Positions 37,071 to 50,200 of a DNA stretch of 64,000 bases are shown one piece after another. The notes under the pieces were generated by a model. That model searched no databases, was not told where the DNA came from, and worked only from the letters and a program-made list of their open reading frames with translations. The position numbers were made by a program, and so were the translations under genes. Source of the DNA: Glandiceps talaboti (taxonomy: Eukaryota; Hemichordata; Enteropneusta; Spengelidae); assembly GCF_964340395.1 (NCBI RefSeq), contig NC_135549.1, positions 9,083,342 through 9,147,341 of the forward strand, read 5' to 3'. Position 1 is the stretch's first letter. Each line of letters begins with the position of its first letter.

Positions 37071-38212
37071 CAATCATATTTTTTTTTTTTTTTAAACCCA
37101 GCAACTGGAACAATTTCAATTTTATATTGTCTAAAAATTTTGATCTGAAACTTTTGACTCAAAACCACCAATAAATTTACTGTTAAATTCTTGTTCCCTA
37201 TTTTCTAAACTGTCACTTCTGTATGCCTTGTTAAAATGTGCAGTACACTGTTCTAAATCAAAGCAACCCAGATTTATGGGACAATGTATGGATGACCTGG
37301 AGATGAATGGCTTTTTAATTGTCATTATCTAGTCTAGTGAATAATCCCCATTAAATATTCATCTCACCTTCACTTCACTAGATAAGTGCCTTCTACAAAT
37401 TGCTCTAATTTTAAAAGGCTTTCTTTTTTTGGCAAATAAGTCAACACTCAGACCCAGAGATATTGATTATATAGATGGATGGGCTCTGCTCTGTTGTCAT
37501 GATTTTACTGTTTCACTGTGAAGGCTTTACCAAACAAGAAATAATTATGCAAGAGTCACTATATCAAAACAATGTATAGAAACATAATGTGTGTTGGTAT
37601 ATATTGTTACATTTTGTCTTTGTATTTGCTGTACTATATATTTCACAGCATGATGTAACTATTACAATATATCTCTAACATGCAAAATAAAACATATTTT
37701 CAGGTGTATTCATTCATTTTTTAAGGGTAAAAAAAAGGATATGAAACTGGCACTATAAATACATACAAACAAACAAACAAACACAATGTCGTTTTCACTA
37801 TTCAATGGGTTACTTTGTTTAACTTTGTATTTTTATAAATCATTGCACATATAACGGGAAGCCATGTACCTAGACTTGACTTTTGTGAGAGTACATACAC
37901 TCCAAGACGTCTACGGAAAGTGCCAGCTATCGATCATTTATTCCGACGAATGCTTGCTTTAACATGAACGAGTCAGTGGGAGTGAACACCATCAAGTTGT
38001 TTATCACCTTTCTAAGTGAAGGTAGGTAGGGAGGTGGACGTCAGTAGTTCGTGGAGAGAAATTTGAATATCTGATCGCCACAAGAATTTTGATAATTTTA
38101 AGATCGACAACCGATTATCGAATACGAAAGTGGTGATGGTGAGCAACATTAGAAAATGTATTGCCAAAAAGATGTATAACATTGAGTTATTAAAAGAACC
38201 AAGTGAACTTAC
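37071..38212. other. Presumed first intron of the MFSD4A-like gene
   Basis: Sequence immediately downstream of the MFSD4A-like first exon on the minus strand. CpG content rises near 37880-38120. On the plus strand, 37964-38021 reads MNESVGVNTIKLFITFLSEG before a GTAGGT donor, with A at -3, but nothing supports expression. Neither this nor a minus-strand open segment at about 38014 downwards resembles the expected transporter continuation. Confidence 0.4.
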
Positions 38213-38592
38213 CTATCAACTAATACGCCGCCAAGAAGTGACCCGACTAACGTACTCAAGGCCTGGGCGAAGAAAACCCAACTCATAGTTTCAAGCGGAC
38301 TGCTTGTTTGGCACCCTAAATCAAGTAAAGTCGGCCCAAGCAACGCAACACACATGCCAAAAGTCAAGAATACGCTGCAGTACGTAACTGTCGCTTGCAT
38401 GTTTTCCTGGAATACCTCCTTCGCTGTCACTTGGTCCCCCTTTCGCTGGTCATCGGCCGAAGTTTCCGACGTCATAGGTGGTGTTGTTGTAGGTTCTGCT
38501 GCAGACGGCGCCTCCATTCCGTTGCTATTTTTAACCTCACTCGATGTGGCAGACTTTCCCTGAAGTTGGGACACGTTCTCTGAAGTTGACAT
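38213..38592 (-). CDS. MFSD4A: MFSD4A-like major facilitator transporter, first coding exon
   Basis: A single 380-bp exon encodes the first 126 residues plus two bases of the next codon, ending at a canonical donor (GAT AG|GTAAGT). The start is the first ATG after an in-frame TGA and has A at -3. Residues 1 to about 60 are a Ser/Thr/Glu-rich cytoplasmic tail. Residues about 68-90 (VTYCSVFLTFGMCVALLGP) are membrane segment 1, followed by the family-diagnostic GPTLLDLGCQT loop, then MSWVFFAQALSTLVGSLLGG as membrane segment 2. It ends in VDR, the start of the MFS motif-A loop. From knowledge of the family, these match the N-terminus of vertebrate MFSD4A (NLQ-TLTYWSVFFSFGL, SWVFF), an orphan solute carrier related to sodium-dependent glucose transporter 1. 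The remaining roughly ten membrane segments were not found to the left, so the gene model is partial. Confidence 0.8.
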
Positions 38593-39120
38593 CGTTCGTT
38601 TAATACTTTGTTTCTGCCGAGAACGTCTCAACAATAATATTAGTCCTTGGTACAATCAGATACATTGATGTAGTGTAGCCGACAGATGGGTGATACAAGC
38701 GTTTGCCAAGTACGTCCAGATCACTTCCCCATTGACAGCGACTACATGCACACACACATAAACCCACGACGATGATTCAAACGAAAACTTTACATGCAGA
38801 GCTTTGCCACCTCTACGCACTGGACAATTCTATTAGGACGTAGGGGTGAAGGCATACAGATAGGATGTACATAATTATAATGCCCAAAATATCTCATGCA
38901 TTTTACTATGTGACAGTGTGTGTACAGAACAATAATAATGCCGATAAAAAGTAACTCAAAGTCGTTTAAAACAACATGACACGTATTAATCAACATTTTA
39001 AATAAAACACAGCTACCAGGCTTGTAGCTCTGGATTTATACGCTACGGGACACGTCTTCTCGAGAAGACGTGTCGAAACCCCGCGTAGCGTATAAATCCA
39101 GAGCTACCAGGCTTGTTGCC
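38593..39120 (-). promoter_or_regulatory. 5-prime region of the MFSD4A-like gene
   Basis: The region upstream of the MFSD4A-like start codon. An in-frame TGA just upstream of the exon frame shows the ATG at 38592 is the first available. No TATA box is obvious at a useful distance. The sequence is moderately CpG-containing compared with the window. The double palindrome at 39024-39107 lies about 430-515 bp upstream of the ATG. Promoter function is inferred only from position. Confidence 0.35.
39024..39107. repeat. Nested perfect palindromes (84-bp fold-back)
   Basis: Outer 24-bp arms GTAGCTCTGGATTTATACGC(TACG) at 39024-39047 and the exact inverse at 39084-39107 enclose a perfect 26-bp palindrome at 39049-39074 centred on CTTCTCGAGAAG. 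The whole is flanked by a direct repeat AGCTACCAGGCTTGT (39011-39025 and 39103-39117). There are no mismatches in either set of arms, unlike every MITE in this window. It could be a very young fold-back insertion with a long target duplication, a regulatory palindrome, or an assembly fold-back artefact. Confidence 0.95.
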
Positions 39121-41387
39121 GACCGACCAGTCGAGTCGTGGGTCAGTATTTTTGGCGTGCTTGATATTGGTATTTTCAAAATTCTCATTTCTGAATTTTT
39201 TGATGAACATTCAACCCAAATTCTTCGACCAGGAAGATGTTTATGGGTGAGATGTTCATTGAAATGTCGACTATCTCTGTGATTTGAGGGTCGTGGTTTA
39301 TTCCATCGGTTGTTCCATATCCGGATCCAGTGAAAGATGGCGCGCATGGCACTCCACTTCAGGCCATGCCAGTACCTGAGGCCTTTCTCCGTACTACTAG
39401 TACTATGGTCTGAGCTGAGACCGACTACTTGACTGTGGTATACATGAGTATACTCGTAGTGGTGCTCAGTCCTTCTATCACGTGACACTAGTACAAATTA
39501 CAAGTATGTACATGTATAAACGCAGACGATGAACCGATGATGCAAATCAAATCAATGGCTTGTCTCGACATGATCACGTTAAAGAGCCTTCAGTGGGGTG
39601 AGGGATTGGAGGGGCCATATTTTACAAATCGATTCTATCCTAGTGGAGGGCAATAATTTAAGAAGTGGGAAGGTTACATTTGATTTTACACATCGTATTA
39701 TCTAACTTTGCATTATTTTGTGATTTTTGGTATCCCACCGCTGCCACCGGTTCCACATCCAGCAACAACCACCATTGTACGGTAATATCACAAGAAATTG
39801 CTGCTGACAACATTGCAGTGAATCGTATAGTTGTTGTGTTGGTGTAAGCATGGATGTATTGTAATACAGCCATGGTGTAAGCAGAAGGTTGACAGTGCGT
39901 CACACAGGAATGAATTTAAGGGGGAAATAGTTAGGATGTTGAACTCAGCCCAAACAATAGCGGGAGTGCGCCAATCTAGTATTTGGGAGTCCTGGTCTTC
40001 AGCTCTGCCAATACGATCCAAACTTTTATAAAGCCACTGTTTTTTTCCCACTAAGTTCTATCACCCCGTGAATTTGTGTGAAAGTACAACATTAAGTATA
40101 ATCGTGTAATTATCGTGTTTGAAACAATTTTGGAACTCGCGTCCAGAAATATTTGGGAATTCAGTTCTTTTAACAAATACTTTTTCCTTGACTTGATCCA
40201 ATTAATTTTTTTCGCAGTAGGTGGAACTTAGCAAAAAAAAATCACACGACTGGACTCTAGGCTATATCATCATCAGCTATGCTCTGCCCATGTACCACTT
40301 GTATAAGGTCATCTATCTAATTATGATTCTGATCATATTTCCATCTATTTATCTACCTACCTCCCACCCACCTGTCTATCTACCACGCATGTGACTCCCA
40401 CCCACGTGCCTGCCTTCCTACCACCTATGTGCCTACCACCCACCCACCCACCTGCCTAAGTACGTACGTGCCTACCTGCCACTCAACACCTACTTACTTT
40501 GAGATTGCCTGCTTACTGGTACGTCTGTCTATTTGTACTAATAACCCAAATTTATTGTATTTTGTTATTCCCTTTTTCAAAATTTGTAATCGCTATCTCC
40601 TGATTCGATTTCTATATATTAAGGTCTATGGATAAAGGTGGGAACCGTAAAATCACTGACAAGACGGTCTGTAATTTAATTTTCTTTGCACCATCGCATC
40701 GTCTTATTAAATTTTAGTATCGAATCACAATACATTAGAAAAAATCGTTGTTATTAAACTATGTCAAACCTATAGCTTTCCACTTCCTTCAACCCATATT
40801 ACCACAACACACTCTCAACAAAGATAAGACTTTTTTTCCGTTTTGAATTTTCATTTTTTGCCCGGAGCTGTTTCCGTTTATCTCTCTGTAAAAGTAATCT
40901 GTAATAGCATTTGATAAAAGACATCACAACGTACATAAAAACCCAATTGCGTCGCGTTGTGCCGTTATTCAACGCCATACAAGATACATTAGTGAATGAC
41001 TTAGCAGTGACGATATAGTTAAACTTGTGTACTGCCTGTCGTACATTCTCAAGGTTTATAACCTAGCTATGGATGTTTTAACGATTATGTTTTATGTGAA
41101 GCAGGATATTAAAAGTCGTATTTATCACAAACAATTACATTTATGTGCGTCACGGGTAAAGGATAGACGAATGAGGGATATTTAGTGCGGAAAGTAAGAA
41201 ATATTGTCCATGTGTGTACCCGTCGAGTTTTAATTTTTTGGAGGCAGAGGGGAGGGGGTTTAATGCATTCTATATCTTATCATATAATCATCTACAGTCA
41301 CGATGTGTGGGTGGTTTCAGTTCTGTATATACTAGTAGTAAGAAAGGTGAAGGGGACTGGACATAAATTACAAGGGATCTGAGTCGG

Positions 41388-41389
<2 letters not shown>

Positions 41390-41430
<41 letters not shown>

Positions 41431-41473
41431 GGTTTTTTTTGTGGGGTTTTTTTTTTTGGGGGGGGGGGGGGTA
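41390..41473. repeat. (GTT)n microsatellite and T/G homopolymers
   Basis: About fourteen GTT units followed by T-rich and G-homopolymer runs. Confidence 0.95.
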
Positions 41474-42222
41474 GTGACAGCATTGGGGTCACAATTTTTT
41501 TACGCAATGCTAAAAAAAATCATCCCCTCCTACAATCTATGAGGAAACTTTCAGTGGAAACAAACCATAACAATATCTATTCCATTCTTTCGTCACATGA
41601 TACCAGTGTTTAGCCAAGTGCAACCAACCCAGAACGCCAGAACGGTGAACACGTCCACAAGTGTGGACGAAAGCTTCAGTTTTTGCTTTCATTAAATATC
41701 ACCGTAGTGTATCAAAAGTTTTAATGTCGGAGTGCATAACAATACCCATGTAGTCATATTGCATTGACATGTAAGCTGTCATATGGTACACAATGTTTTA
41801 AACCGCAGATTTATTAATATATATTCTATAGTGGTCTGAGATTAAACTTTCTTGAGTGTTGTGACAATATAATATGAAAAACCATTAACAGATACAATCA
41901 TAGCTTATATGTGTGACTGTGTGGGATTATATATAAAACATGTCGTAAATTAAATACACGAAGTTATTGAAACAACAAAAGATGTGGCCTGTAAGTTTGA
42001 AGTCATTGACTCGGAAAACAAAAATCAGAGTACAAATCTAAATAATGTGAGAACAATGGTTACAATGTCATTTATATTCGTTTCGTATATGCGAAAAAGC
42101 AGTCATGTCATCGTATAGTTTATGATTCATTCGACCGCTCGTGAGAAAATCTCTTAGTGTCTTTTTATGAGCTGAATTAGTCGACTTTACGACATTCGGA
42201 TCAGGATATAAATTTTAAAATG

Positions 42223-42333
<111 letters not shown>

Positions 42334-43361
42334 CAGACAGATTTGGGATGCAGTCTTAGAAAGTAAGAGAGCGAAAGCCAGAGAACTGTGACTACCCAAA
42401 AAGGGGGAAATATTGAAGTTGTCTTCCACAGCTTTACATTATTTCTACTCAAAAACATCTTCTTCTTCCCACGGCCTATTTGAGATTGAAGATTTCGTCG
42501 CTAATCAGTGAAAGCATTCGAATTCTGTACGAAGCACAAATCAATAGTCTATATAAAAAAAATGATGAATGGGAAACTCAATTTCCTGTGAGAAATGCGA
42601 CTCTGTTGTATCTGGTCTTTATTGAAAATCCATTTCTGAAATTAAATATGCCATTTTTTCGATGTACGTTGCTTCCAAATTTCCAGAAAGGGCACAGTTA
42701 TCTTTAGTCACTCACTCATTCACTCACTCAATGAGATCTGTGTGAAATGCAATTTTCTTCCGATGTATGATTTCTGTTACCCTTGGGAACAGTCTATCAT
42801 ATAACTCTATTGACCATACTAGATACTAGAGTGTATTTTTAATTAGAAATTCTGGGGGGAAAACTGTACTTAGGAAAACTTTGACGAAATTGATGGCTAT
42901 TTTGTTGAGCTTTGATGATAATGTAAATGAAAAACAGATTCCATTATTCACGTATTCAATCTTGCTACAATGCTCTATGAAAATGATCAGCATCGACATT
43001 GAAAGAAGACTCTGTGAGAAGAATTTTACAGAAAACTGTTGAAAAGTACAATTATGACCACTTCAATTTCATCTCAGCAAAATTCCTATATTCGTAGACA
43101 CAACATTAAAAATATTTGGTTTTTAAAATGTATATTCACAATTTTATGCATGATTGTAAATAGATTATGCAAAACTATCTAAATGAGGTAATGAAATCAT
43201 GTTTATATAAATAAAAGTTGTAAACACATGAAGTGATTGTAAAAGAGGCATCTGGTGTAGTTGTGAAAACAGGTGGACATGATCATAAATTTAACAGCAT
43301 TCGACTGACATATATCGCAAGCCAGGGTACATTTTTTTCTGCAGTGCGTCTCCAGGGTGAG

Positions 43362-43437
43362 TCTTGGACGATGTCGTAAAAGAGGCTGTGGGTTATGACG
43401 ATGTCGTAAAAGAGGCTGTGGTTTATGACGATGTCGA
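43362..43437. repeat. 30-bp tandem repeat, 2.5 copies
   Basis: Units GACGATGTCGTAAAAGAGGC TGTGGGTTAT repeated with one substitution. The unit is a multiple of three, which keeps a His/Arg-rich minus-strand frame open by chance. Confidence 0.9.
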
Positions 43438-43991
43438 CTCAAAGAGATAATGGCACGACTTTCATAAGAATAGAGCCTATGTTAATATGGAACAAAAAGT
43501 AATTAGCAAAGACCCTAAATTTACAGAATGTGTCCATTCCATCATTGTATTGACTTAGTATACAGCAAATACGGATTTTCCGTCAGTTATAGACATTGTG
43601 TTTAGTTTATTTTGTAGATACTGTCCAAGCTTATATGACATTGTATAAAGATTGCAAATACGTATAAGTTTGTACAGAACCAGACGGTAGCTTTATTTTG
43701 CAACGATTAGTAGTAGTACCCCTTTCGTCTGTGATTTTACAATGCACTCACAGTCACACTGTAAATCAATGTCATGGTGGTGAAAATAATAAGGACTTAG
43801 TCATTTAAAAACTAATAACGGGAGGAGAAAAAACGCACGCAAAAGGTGAAACAAGCTGTAGCGAAGGAATGAAAAATCTCGTCAAAGTATTTGGCGAGAC
43901 CATCCGTTTGTACCGACTCTCGATATATACTGTTTACATGTTGTCACTGACGAGAAGAGGGTTGTTGATAGTAGTAAGTAGACTCGACGGC

Positions 43992-43999
43992 TATAAATA
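43992..43999 (+). promoter_or_regulatory. Possible TATA box
   Basis: TATAAATA in a GC-richer setting (CGACGGCTATAAATAG), 110 bp upstream of an ATG in good context (AACAAACATGGCG at 44110). That ATG opens only an 18-residue frame (MATTHFLFIFK..., stop at 44164-44166), so any gene would need an early splice. There is no homology support and this is a weak call. Confidence 0.2.
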
Positions 44000-46771
44000 G
44001 TAGAGTATTCCTATGTCCTTGTGTGCCCCATGTGGTAGGATAGAGAGAGTAAAATGCGACTGGGGATGATATATTTTACACGCAATTCATTGATTAGTGC
44101 AAACAAACATGGCGACAACCCATTTTCTTTTTATTTTCAAGTGCATAACACTTTCCATCATATAGCATTTTCATTTAAATGACATTACATTACAATGTAA
44201 CAAGAGAAAAGTTTAAATAAAAAATATACTTTTGCAATAAAATAATGTGACCATCCTGATAGAAATGATGTAGGGTATCTTTTTAATATGTTGAAATACT
44301 GCTTTTCCTACATAATAAAGATACTTAGTGAGGTAACAAGCTATCAATATAGCAAATATAAAAGTTCTATTTAATTGAAATGGAAAGGAAAATAATCATT
44401 TTCATTTCAGAGATGCACACACACACAGACAGACAGACAGACAGACAGACACAACACAACACATTTACATGTAAATACTTGTTCACTCATCCATATATCT
44501 CACATGATAGAAATGTGAATGAATAGTCTGTTTTGCATGACATACTTTTAGGACATCTCTTGGGGGTAAAAAGTAAAACCACACAACTACTCTTATTCTA
44601 TTTATGTATTTGTTGTTTTATTGTTCAATCATGGTTTAAATCATACTATCTCAGCAGAAGAAACTCTCAATGTTAAAAACCTGCACAAAAATGGCTAATG
44701 TTTTAAAACACTCAAAAATACTGTTTCTCTAAACTGATATCATTTCAAATATCAAAGACTAAAACACTGAACTTGAAATTGACTGTACAGGCATAGTTTG
44801 TACAAATTTGAACTCTTTCGCTTTCCACACAAAGAATGACTTCATACTCAACAGTATCTACAATCCGATAACACTACCAACGATCACTGAGTCTACCAAA
44901 GGCGTTTTTTGTAATCAAGAGAGATAAATGAGGGAATATTGCACAGAATTTCATATATTATATATTATTAATATTATTATTATGCTTCTTGTCCTCATAT
45001 CAAATACTTTGCATACAGTAATTTCTCATAAGGGCTTGTGGTTTTTTGCATAATATTAGATGCAGACATCACAATACGCTAAAACAATGCCCTAAAAGAC
45101 AAATAAATGTCACATACATGTATTAGAAAGCAAGCCAGTAATCACTGAATACAGTAGGTCAAATTGCTATCAAATGTTATTTCTGTGTAAAACAAGTTAT
45201 ATTTTTATGATATGAAGCAAAATAAGAACCATTACATAAAATACTGTTGGAAGGAACAAGTTTGCATAACATAAAAGCAATATTGATAATTAGTAAAATT
45301 TATAAAAAGCTAGGAGAAAGTGTCAGAATTGTGTTACTATAAGCAACAACTCAGCTTATGGTGTCACTTTCCCTTCTGGCCTTTCATACCTTACAAAAGG
45401 TTTAACATTTAAAATAAAGCCAACACTTAAAAGCTTACCAACTGACAATTCAATATTTCTTTTGGCATATTTTCTTTGTAATCTGCCAACTCCATGCACT
45501 GTTTGGGTAGCCAAACACTACGTCAAGCAGATGAATCTAAAGATTGTAAAATAAAGTCATTGGTGTCTCTTCCCCACCCTCACAATGTTCTGCTTACATG
45601 TTTGGCGTGCCATCAATGGTTATGTTGCCTCCCCCACCTCAAGTTCTACTTCAAGGGTAAGCAGAATGTTTGGAGCACTGCCAATGATTGCATTTTACAG
45701 GATACAGTGAAACTACAGAACTCTAAATGTTTGGCACAGGGAACAAATGTTAACAGTGTACTAAATTCTAGGTTTTTAAACTGTCATTCTATCTTTATTC
45801 TATCCTGTACGTAACATACTCGGAAGACTACTATTTGATTATCTACAACTTCCAGTTATTGCTGCCTTTGTGAACATACATCTGTACAACAGAATGCTTC
45901 AATATTTGACCTTCTTTTTTTGAGTTCAATCAATCAATCAATAGACCAATCAAATTGATCAGTCTGAACACAGCAGAATTTGAACCACTGCTCTGTGTTA
46001 TCAGATATGGTTAAATACGGCTGGATTTCTGATACATAGATGAAGCAATTTCAAATTGATCAAATATGTCAGTGCGAAGCTGCAGAGTTTTAATAGATGC
46101 CTGTTTGTGTCTGTTATGTGATATATACATTGTTACTGGTACTGATCTGTTAAGTTTTATTTAAAGTTAATCTACAAATCTTGACATGCCATGTTTATGG
46201 TAATTGCTAACTGTTGCCTAGACTCATTTTATACATCTCAAAATCCTGCCTTTTTCTGAATGATAATGATTTTTTTACAATGCAAGTTGATTCTGTTGTC
46301 TCAGTTCATATCTGAGCATAGATTAGTTGGGTTCAGCCCTATGGGATGATACTTGTGGGATCCATATGATTGAACAAGAAAATACTAGTAGCCGACAAGA
46401 TTTTAACACATATTTTTGATAGTCCTACATGTATGTGATCTGCTGACTGTGTCTAAACACTTGTATTGTTTGCTGTAATAGATTCATACATTTCGTAAAA
46501 CATCACTATCCTTGAATTCTAAATTTCCACACAAAGCTCTATCTCATATCAACATTATATGTATATCATATGGTCGTCCATCTTTCAACCAATTTGTATG
46601 TTAGATTGTAAACTAGATTTTGCAGAAAATGTTCACCTGTATAAAAATTACCTATTGTAATATATATGCTTCTACTAAATAATTCATATGCCTTGCCTTG
46701 TCCAAACAGCACTAGAACAAACAATTTACGAGCAAAAACCTTGGAAATAAATTTGATATGTAGATAGGAGA
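44000..46771. other. Gene-free stretch downstream of the ALDH1L gene
   Basis: No recognised coding exon. It contains a CA/CAGA microsatellite at 44414-44462 and an (AATC)n run near 45928-45950. The 106-residue plus-strand frame at 45494-45814 has no recognisable domain. Part of this may be 3-prime UTR of the ALDH1L gene if the polyadenylation site lies further than the nearest signal. Confidence 0.45.
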
Positions 46772-46777
46772 TTTATT
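46772..46777 (-). other. Candidate polyadenylation signal for ALDH1L
   Basis: AATAAA on the minus strand (TTTATT on the plus strand), about 380 bp after the ALDH1L stop codon. It is the nearest canonical hexamer I noticed. In AT-rich sequence such hexamers are common. Confidence 0.3.
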
Positions 46778-47154
46778 TATCGGCATTAACTCATCAAGCA
46801 CATGTATTAGGTACTTCGGCTGCTGGAACTTCATACAAATTGAGCTATTCGGCAGTTCAAGCTTAGTACAAGATAGTATTCATTTTAGAACAGAACACTG
46901 GGAAATAAAATAAATCACACCAAAACTAAATAAAAATTAAGAAATAATACAACCCAAATAGATTGGTGAGAGAGCTGACATCACTAATATTAAACTATAT
47001 TCAAAATAGAAATCTTCTGTCTAAAAGCATTGGTGGTAGGACTAAAATTTACACTTCATATTTGCTGGTGTGTAAGAGTTTGTGATTTTGAGTTGAGCAT
47101 AAAAGACCATATGGATTGTTTTCTATCACCCTTTGGTAGAACAATGTTGTTACT

Positions 47155-47210
47155 TTAGTATTCTACTGTGATAGTCTTTGTCTTCAGATACTCATTCAAG
47201 GCCTCTTGTC
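47155..47210 (-). CDS. ALDH1L1: ALDH1L last coding exon
   Basis: Acceptor TCTTCACAG|GA. The exon reads (G)[17 protein letters not shown] then TAA (47155-47157). It is separated from the previous exon by a 6.3-kb intron that carries a LINE fragment and a Helentron-like element. The ...VEY end is the usual family C-terminus, at the tetramer interface of ALDHs. Confidence 0.95.
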
Positions 47211-50200
47211 CTGTGAAGATACAAAATCAATCAATCAATCAATCAATCAATTGATAAATCAGTCAACCAACCAACCAACCAACCAATCAGTAACTTGAGT
47301 ATTATAAAATAAGTCAGTCAACCAATCTATTGATCAATCAATCTATATATTGAATAAAATATAAAATTCTGAGGGGCTGGGGGGGGGGGGGGTATTTTGA
47401 ATGCTCAATGTAACATTTCAGACACACATTGTATGTTGTATTAAAGTAAGAATACCCTGTCTACATATTACTCGACCAAATATGAGTTACTGTGTTGCAC
47501 AAAACAAGATCAAACAAGTATTTTTTTTTCAGACATTACTGTGCGCTGTAGCAAACTAGATGAAAAGTGTAAGAGTTTTTTTTCCTGATATTGTTACTGT
47601 AGTGTGTTAAATACAAAATAAGATCAAGAGTGCATGTGTTGTTTTTCAGATATTGTTACTGTGTTAAATACAAAACAAAATAAAATTATTTTTTTTTCAT
47701 AAAGAATTACTACTGTGTGCTATAGAAAATAAGATTACAAGTGTATTTTTTTTCCAAACACAACTACCATGTGTCATTGAAAAAAAAGATAAAAAAGTGC
47801 ATGTATGTCTGCTCTCCAGATATTGTTACTGTGTCTTGTACAAACAAGGTGCAATCCAGTATTATTACACTAGGTAGCATGCTAGTTACATTCTACTAAA
47901 ATGGGGTCATATAGTAAATGATCTATACTGTTTGCTCCATTTGTACATTAATAGAGCCTTATATTGTATAACCTGGTGTGAAATAAATGACAAACTATAA
48001 TGACTTAGCACAGAGTGAGTTCGAAGTGATGGAATCAATAATGTAACTGACTGCTGACTGGTTTGGAATTGATCATTATAATGTGAATATCAAGACAGGA
48101 AATTACTTTGTAACAAAATAAGTTTATGGTACCAGTGTGCAAATGAATCCTGGTGACCGCTTGCTGTAATTTTAGATGAAACTGAGATGAAATTCTATAT
48201 TGAAATTGTATATGAATGATTACATAGATGGCAGTTAGACATTCCATTTCCACCATTCTCTGCACATACGTTGTTCAAGTCCTAACACTGTGCATTAATG
48301 GAGAATCAAGATATTCAGATAGCAGTAGTAAAATTTAATGATCCCTATTTCATCTAGTCCATCTTAACTAATGTTAATATTTCATTTTAGTTCAGTATTT
48401 CACAATCTATTTCTTTCTAAATAAGTTATTCCCCCTTTCTGTAATATTTCTCATGAAATGATACATTTTTTTCTTGATGACTTTTCCATACATATACATT
48501 TCTGCTTGATTTCTGATATAAACATATATTTGATCAATAGCATAGCATCAATTGAATGGTTACTATACAAAGTTATGTATCCGAGTGAATAGACCCAATT
48601 ATTTTTATTCAAAACTACTGTCTAGACTCTCACTCACGCCATTGTGTCGTATGCATTGTCTACGTTTCTACTAGTATAGCTATTTGGTTGGAGTTACATG
48701 TCAATTCAACATGTTCAAGGAACAACATGAATAGACGTGTTCTCCGCTGTTACATTTGATTACGTTATTTCATCGAAATTCTAAAATAAAACAGGATAAA
48801 GGACAATATAGTATAAAATAAAGATGATAAATTCAGTATATGAAGACTTTTGACACCATTGCAAAGTGGGAAATTGATGAACACTCATGAAATGCCTTTA
48901 ACAACGATACATTTACTTTTTAACATGATATTTCTACAGAACATAGAGGGCCGAGGGAGAACTGCATACAGAACAAATAACAAAAATGTTCTAAAGTAGC
49001 TGCCATATTGACTTTTTCCATTGCTCTCGAAAGTATCTCAAGTGGGGGTAAAACATTCTGAAGGTTTCTAAAGGTATTTTACTGAGTGATGTTTCTTTTC
49101 TATCTAATATTTGCAAGAGGTCCAATTTATGTAACTTGTATGCTAATATTGAAAGGTAAAATTTCAAATTTTGTGTAGACCTAAACTTGGACTCTATGTA
49201 CCTGCCAATGATTCAATACTACATGTGTAGATGCGTATTAAACCAGATGCCAGATCTGAAAAGGAATATATTAATGTGTGTATGTACACTTGATAAAAAG
49301 CGACTTCTGTTGTGTAGATTTCAAAATCCGTTCAAGAGATTTCGAAAAGGACCGTACACGGAATTGCTATAATACAAACTCCACGATCACATCTGTTGTG
49401 ATTATTCATTGCAGACAACTTGCATGTCGTGTACTAGTATATGTTTTGATGTATTGTCATGTGTGTTGGCGATTTTTCGCCCAAAACTCAACATATAATC
49501 TATACACTGAAAGTTTATTTTTAGGACCAGACAGACTATTACGTTGCATTATATAAGCTTACACTCGAATGTTATGTTACAACATGACAAACATTCACAG
49601 ACACAGACAAACTGATAAAAGAGTCGTGTGAACCACAGACAAGTACATGTATGTGCATGAACCTACATCAGAGGGGTGCCCGGTGTTGTTTTTGTATCAA
49701 TATTTGTCAGTTTGATAGTGATAAGAAGTAGACTTTTTTCCATTCTGATCACAGGCGTTTCTATATAACTCCTGCAATAGTAGTATATCCAAATATTGCT
49801 TTCAATACAGAGTCAAAATCATTTACGTTGTATGTATACATATAATGGGAATATTGATTAACGATCAGTATATGCAGTTGTCATGGGGAGGGTCATGTTT
49901 TACACAATGGGACAAAGGGGAGGGTCACTTTTTACGAATGGAGAATTGGGGGGGGGGTCATGTTTTCTTAACAGACCATGTGTGATTTCCTCCCCCCTGT
50001 AAATACTGAAGGCTCCCTAAACCAACCAGAGTATTCATAGTAACTGAAATAATTCATGGTTGGCATACATTTTTAAAAGAATAGCAATTAGCAACATAAA
50101 ACAAAACAGGAAATCAAATAAACCGGAAGAATCATACTTAATATGCAAATAATATGCAAATAAAGAAGCCAGAATTTATAATATTGTGATTAATATACAA

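Noticed and set aside
37964-38021. Plus-strand first exon MNESVGVNTIKLF... before a GTAGGT donor
   Set aside because: Short, antisense inside the presumed MFSD4A-like intron, and with no homology or promoter evidence; noted only in the regional entry.
39036-39488. 150-residue minus-strand open frame
   Set aside because: No recognisable domain; it runs through the palindrome and depends on the less AT-rich composition here. A plus-strand ATGGCGCGCATGG start at about 39338 (31 codons) was also considered and has no support.
39658-40051. 81- and 87-residue minus-strand frames; glycine-rich MVVVAGCGTGGSGG in a third frame
   Set aside because: The glycine-rich peptide recalls the phosphate loop of cystathionine beta-synthase-like enzymes, but it is preceded and followed by stops, with no flanking similarity that I can see.
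45494-45814. 106-residue plus-strand open frame
   Set aside because: No recognisable domain, no splice or promoter context, and non-coding-like composition; it may be antisense to the ALDH1L 3-prime UTR.
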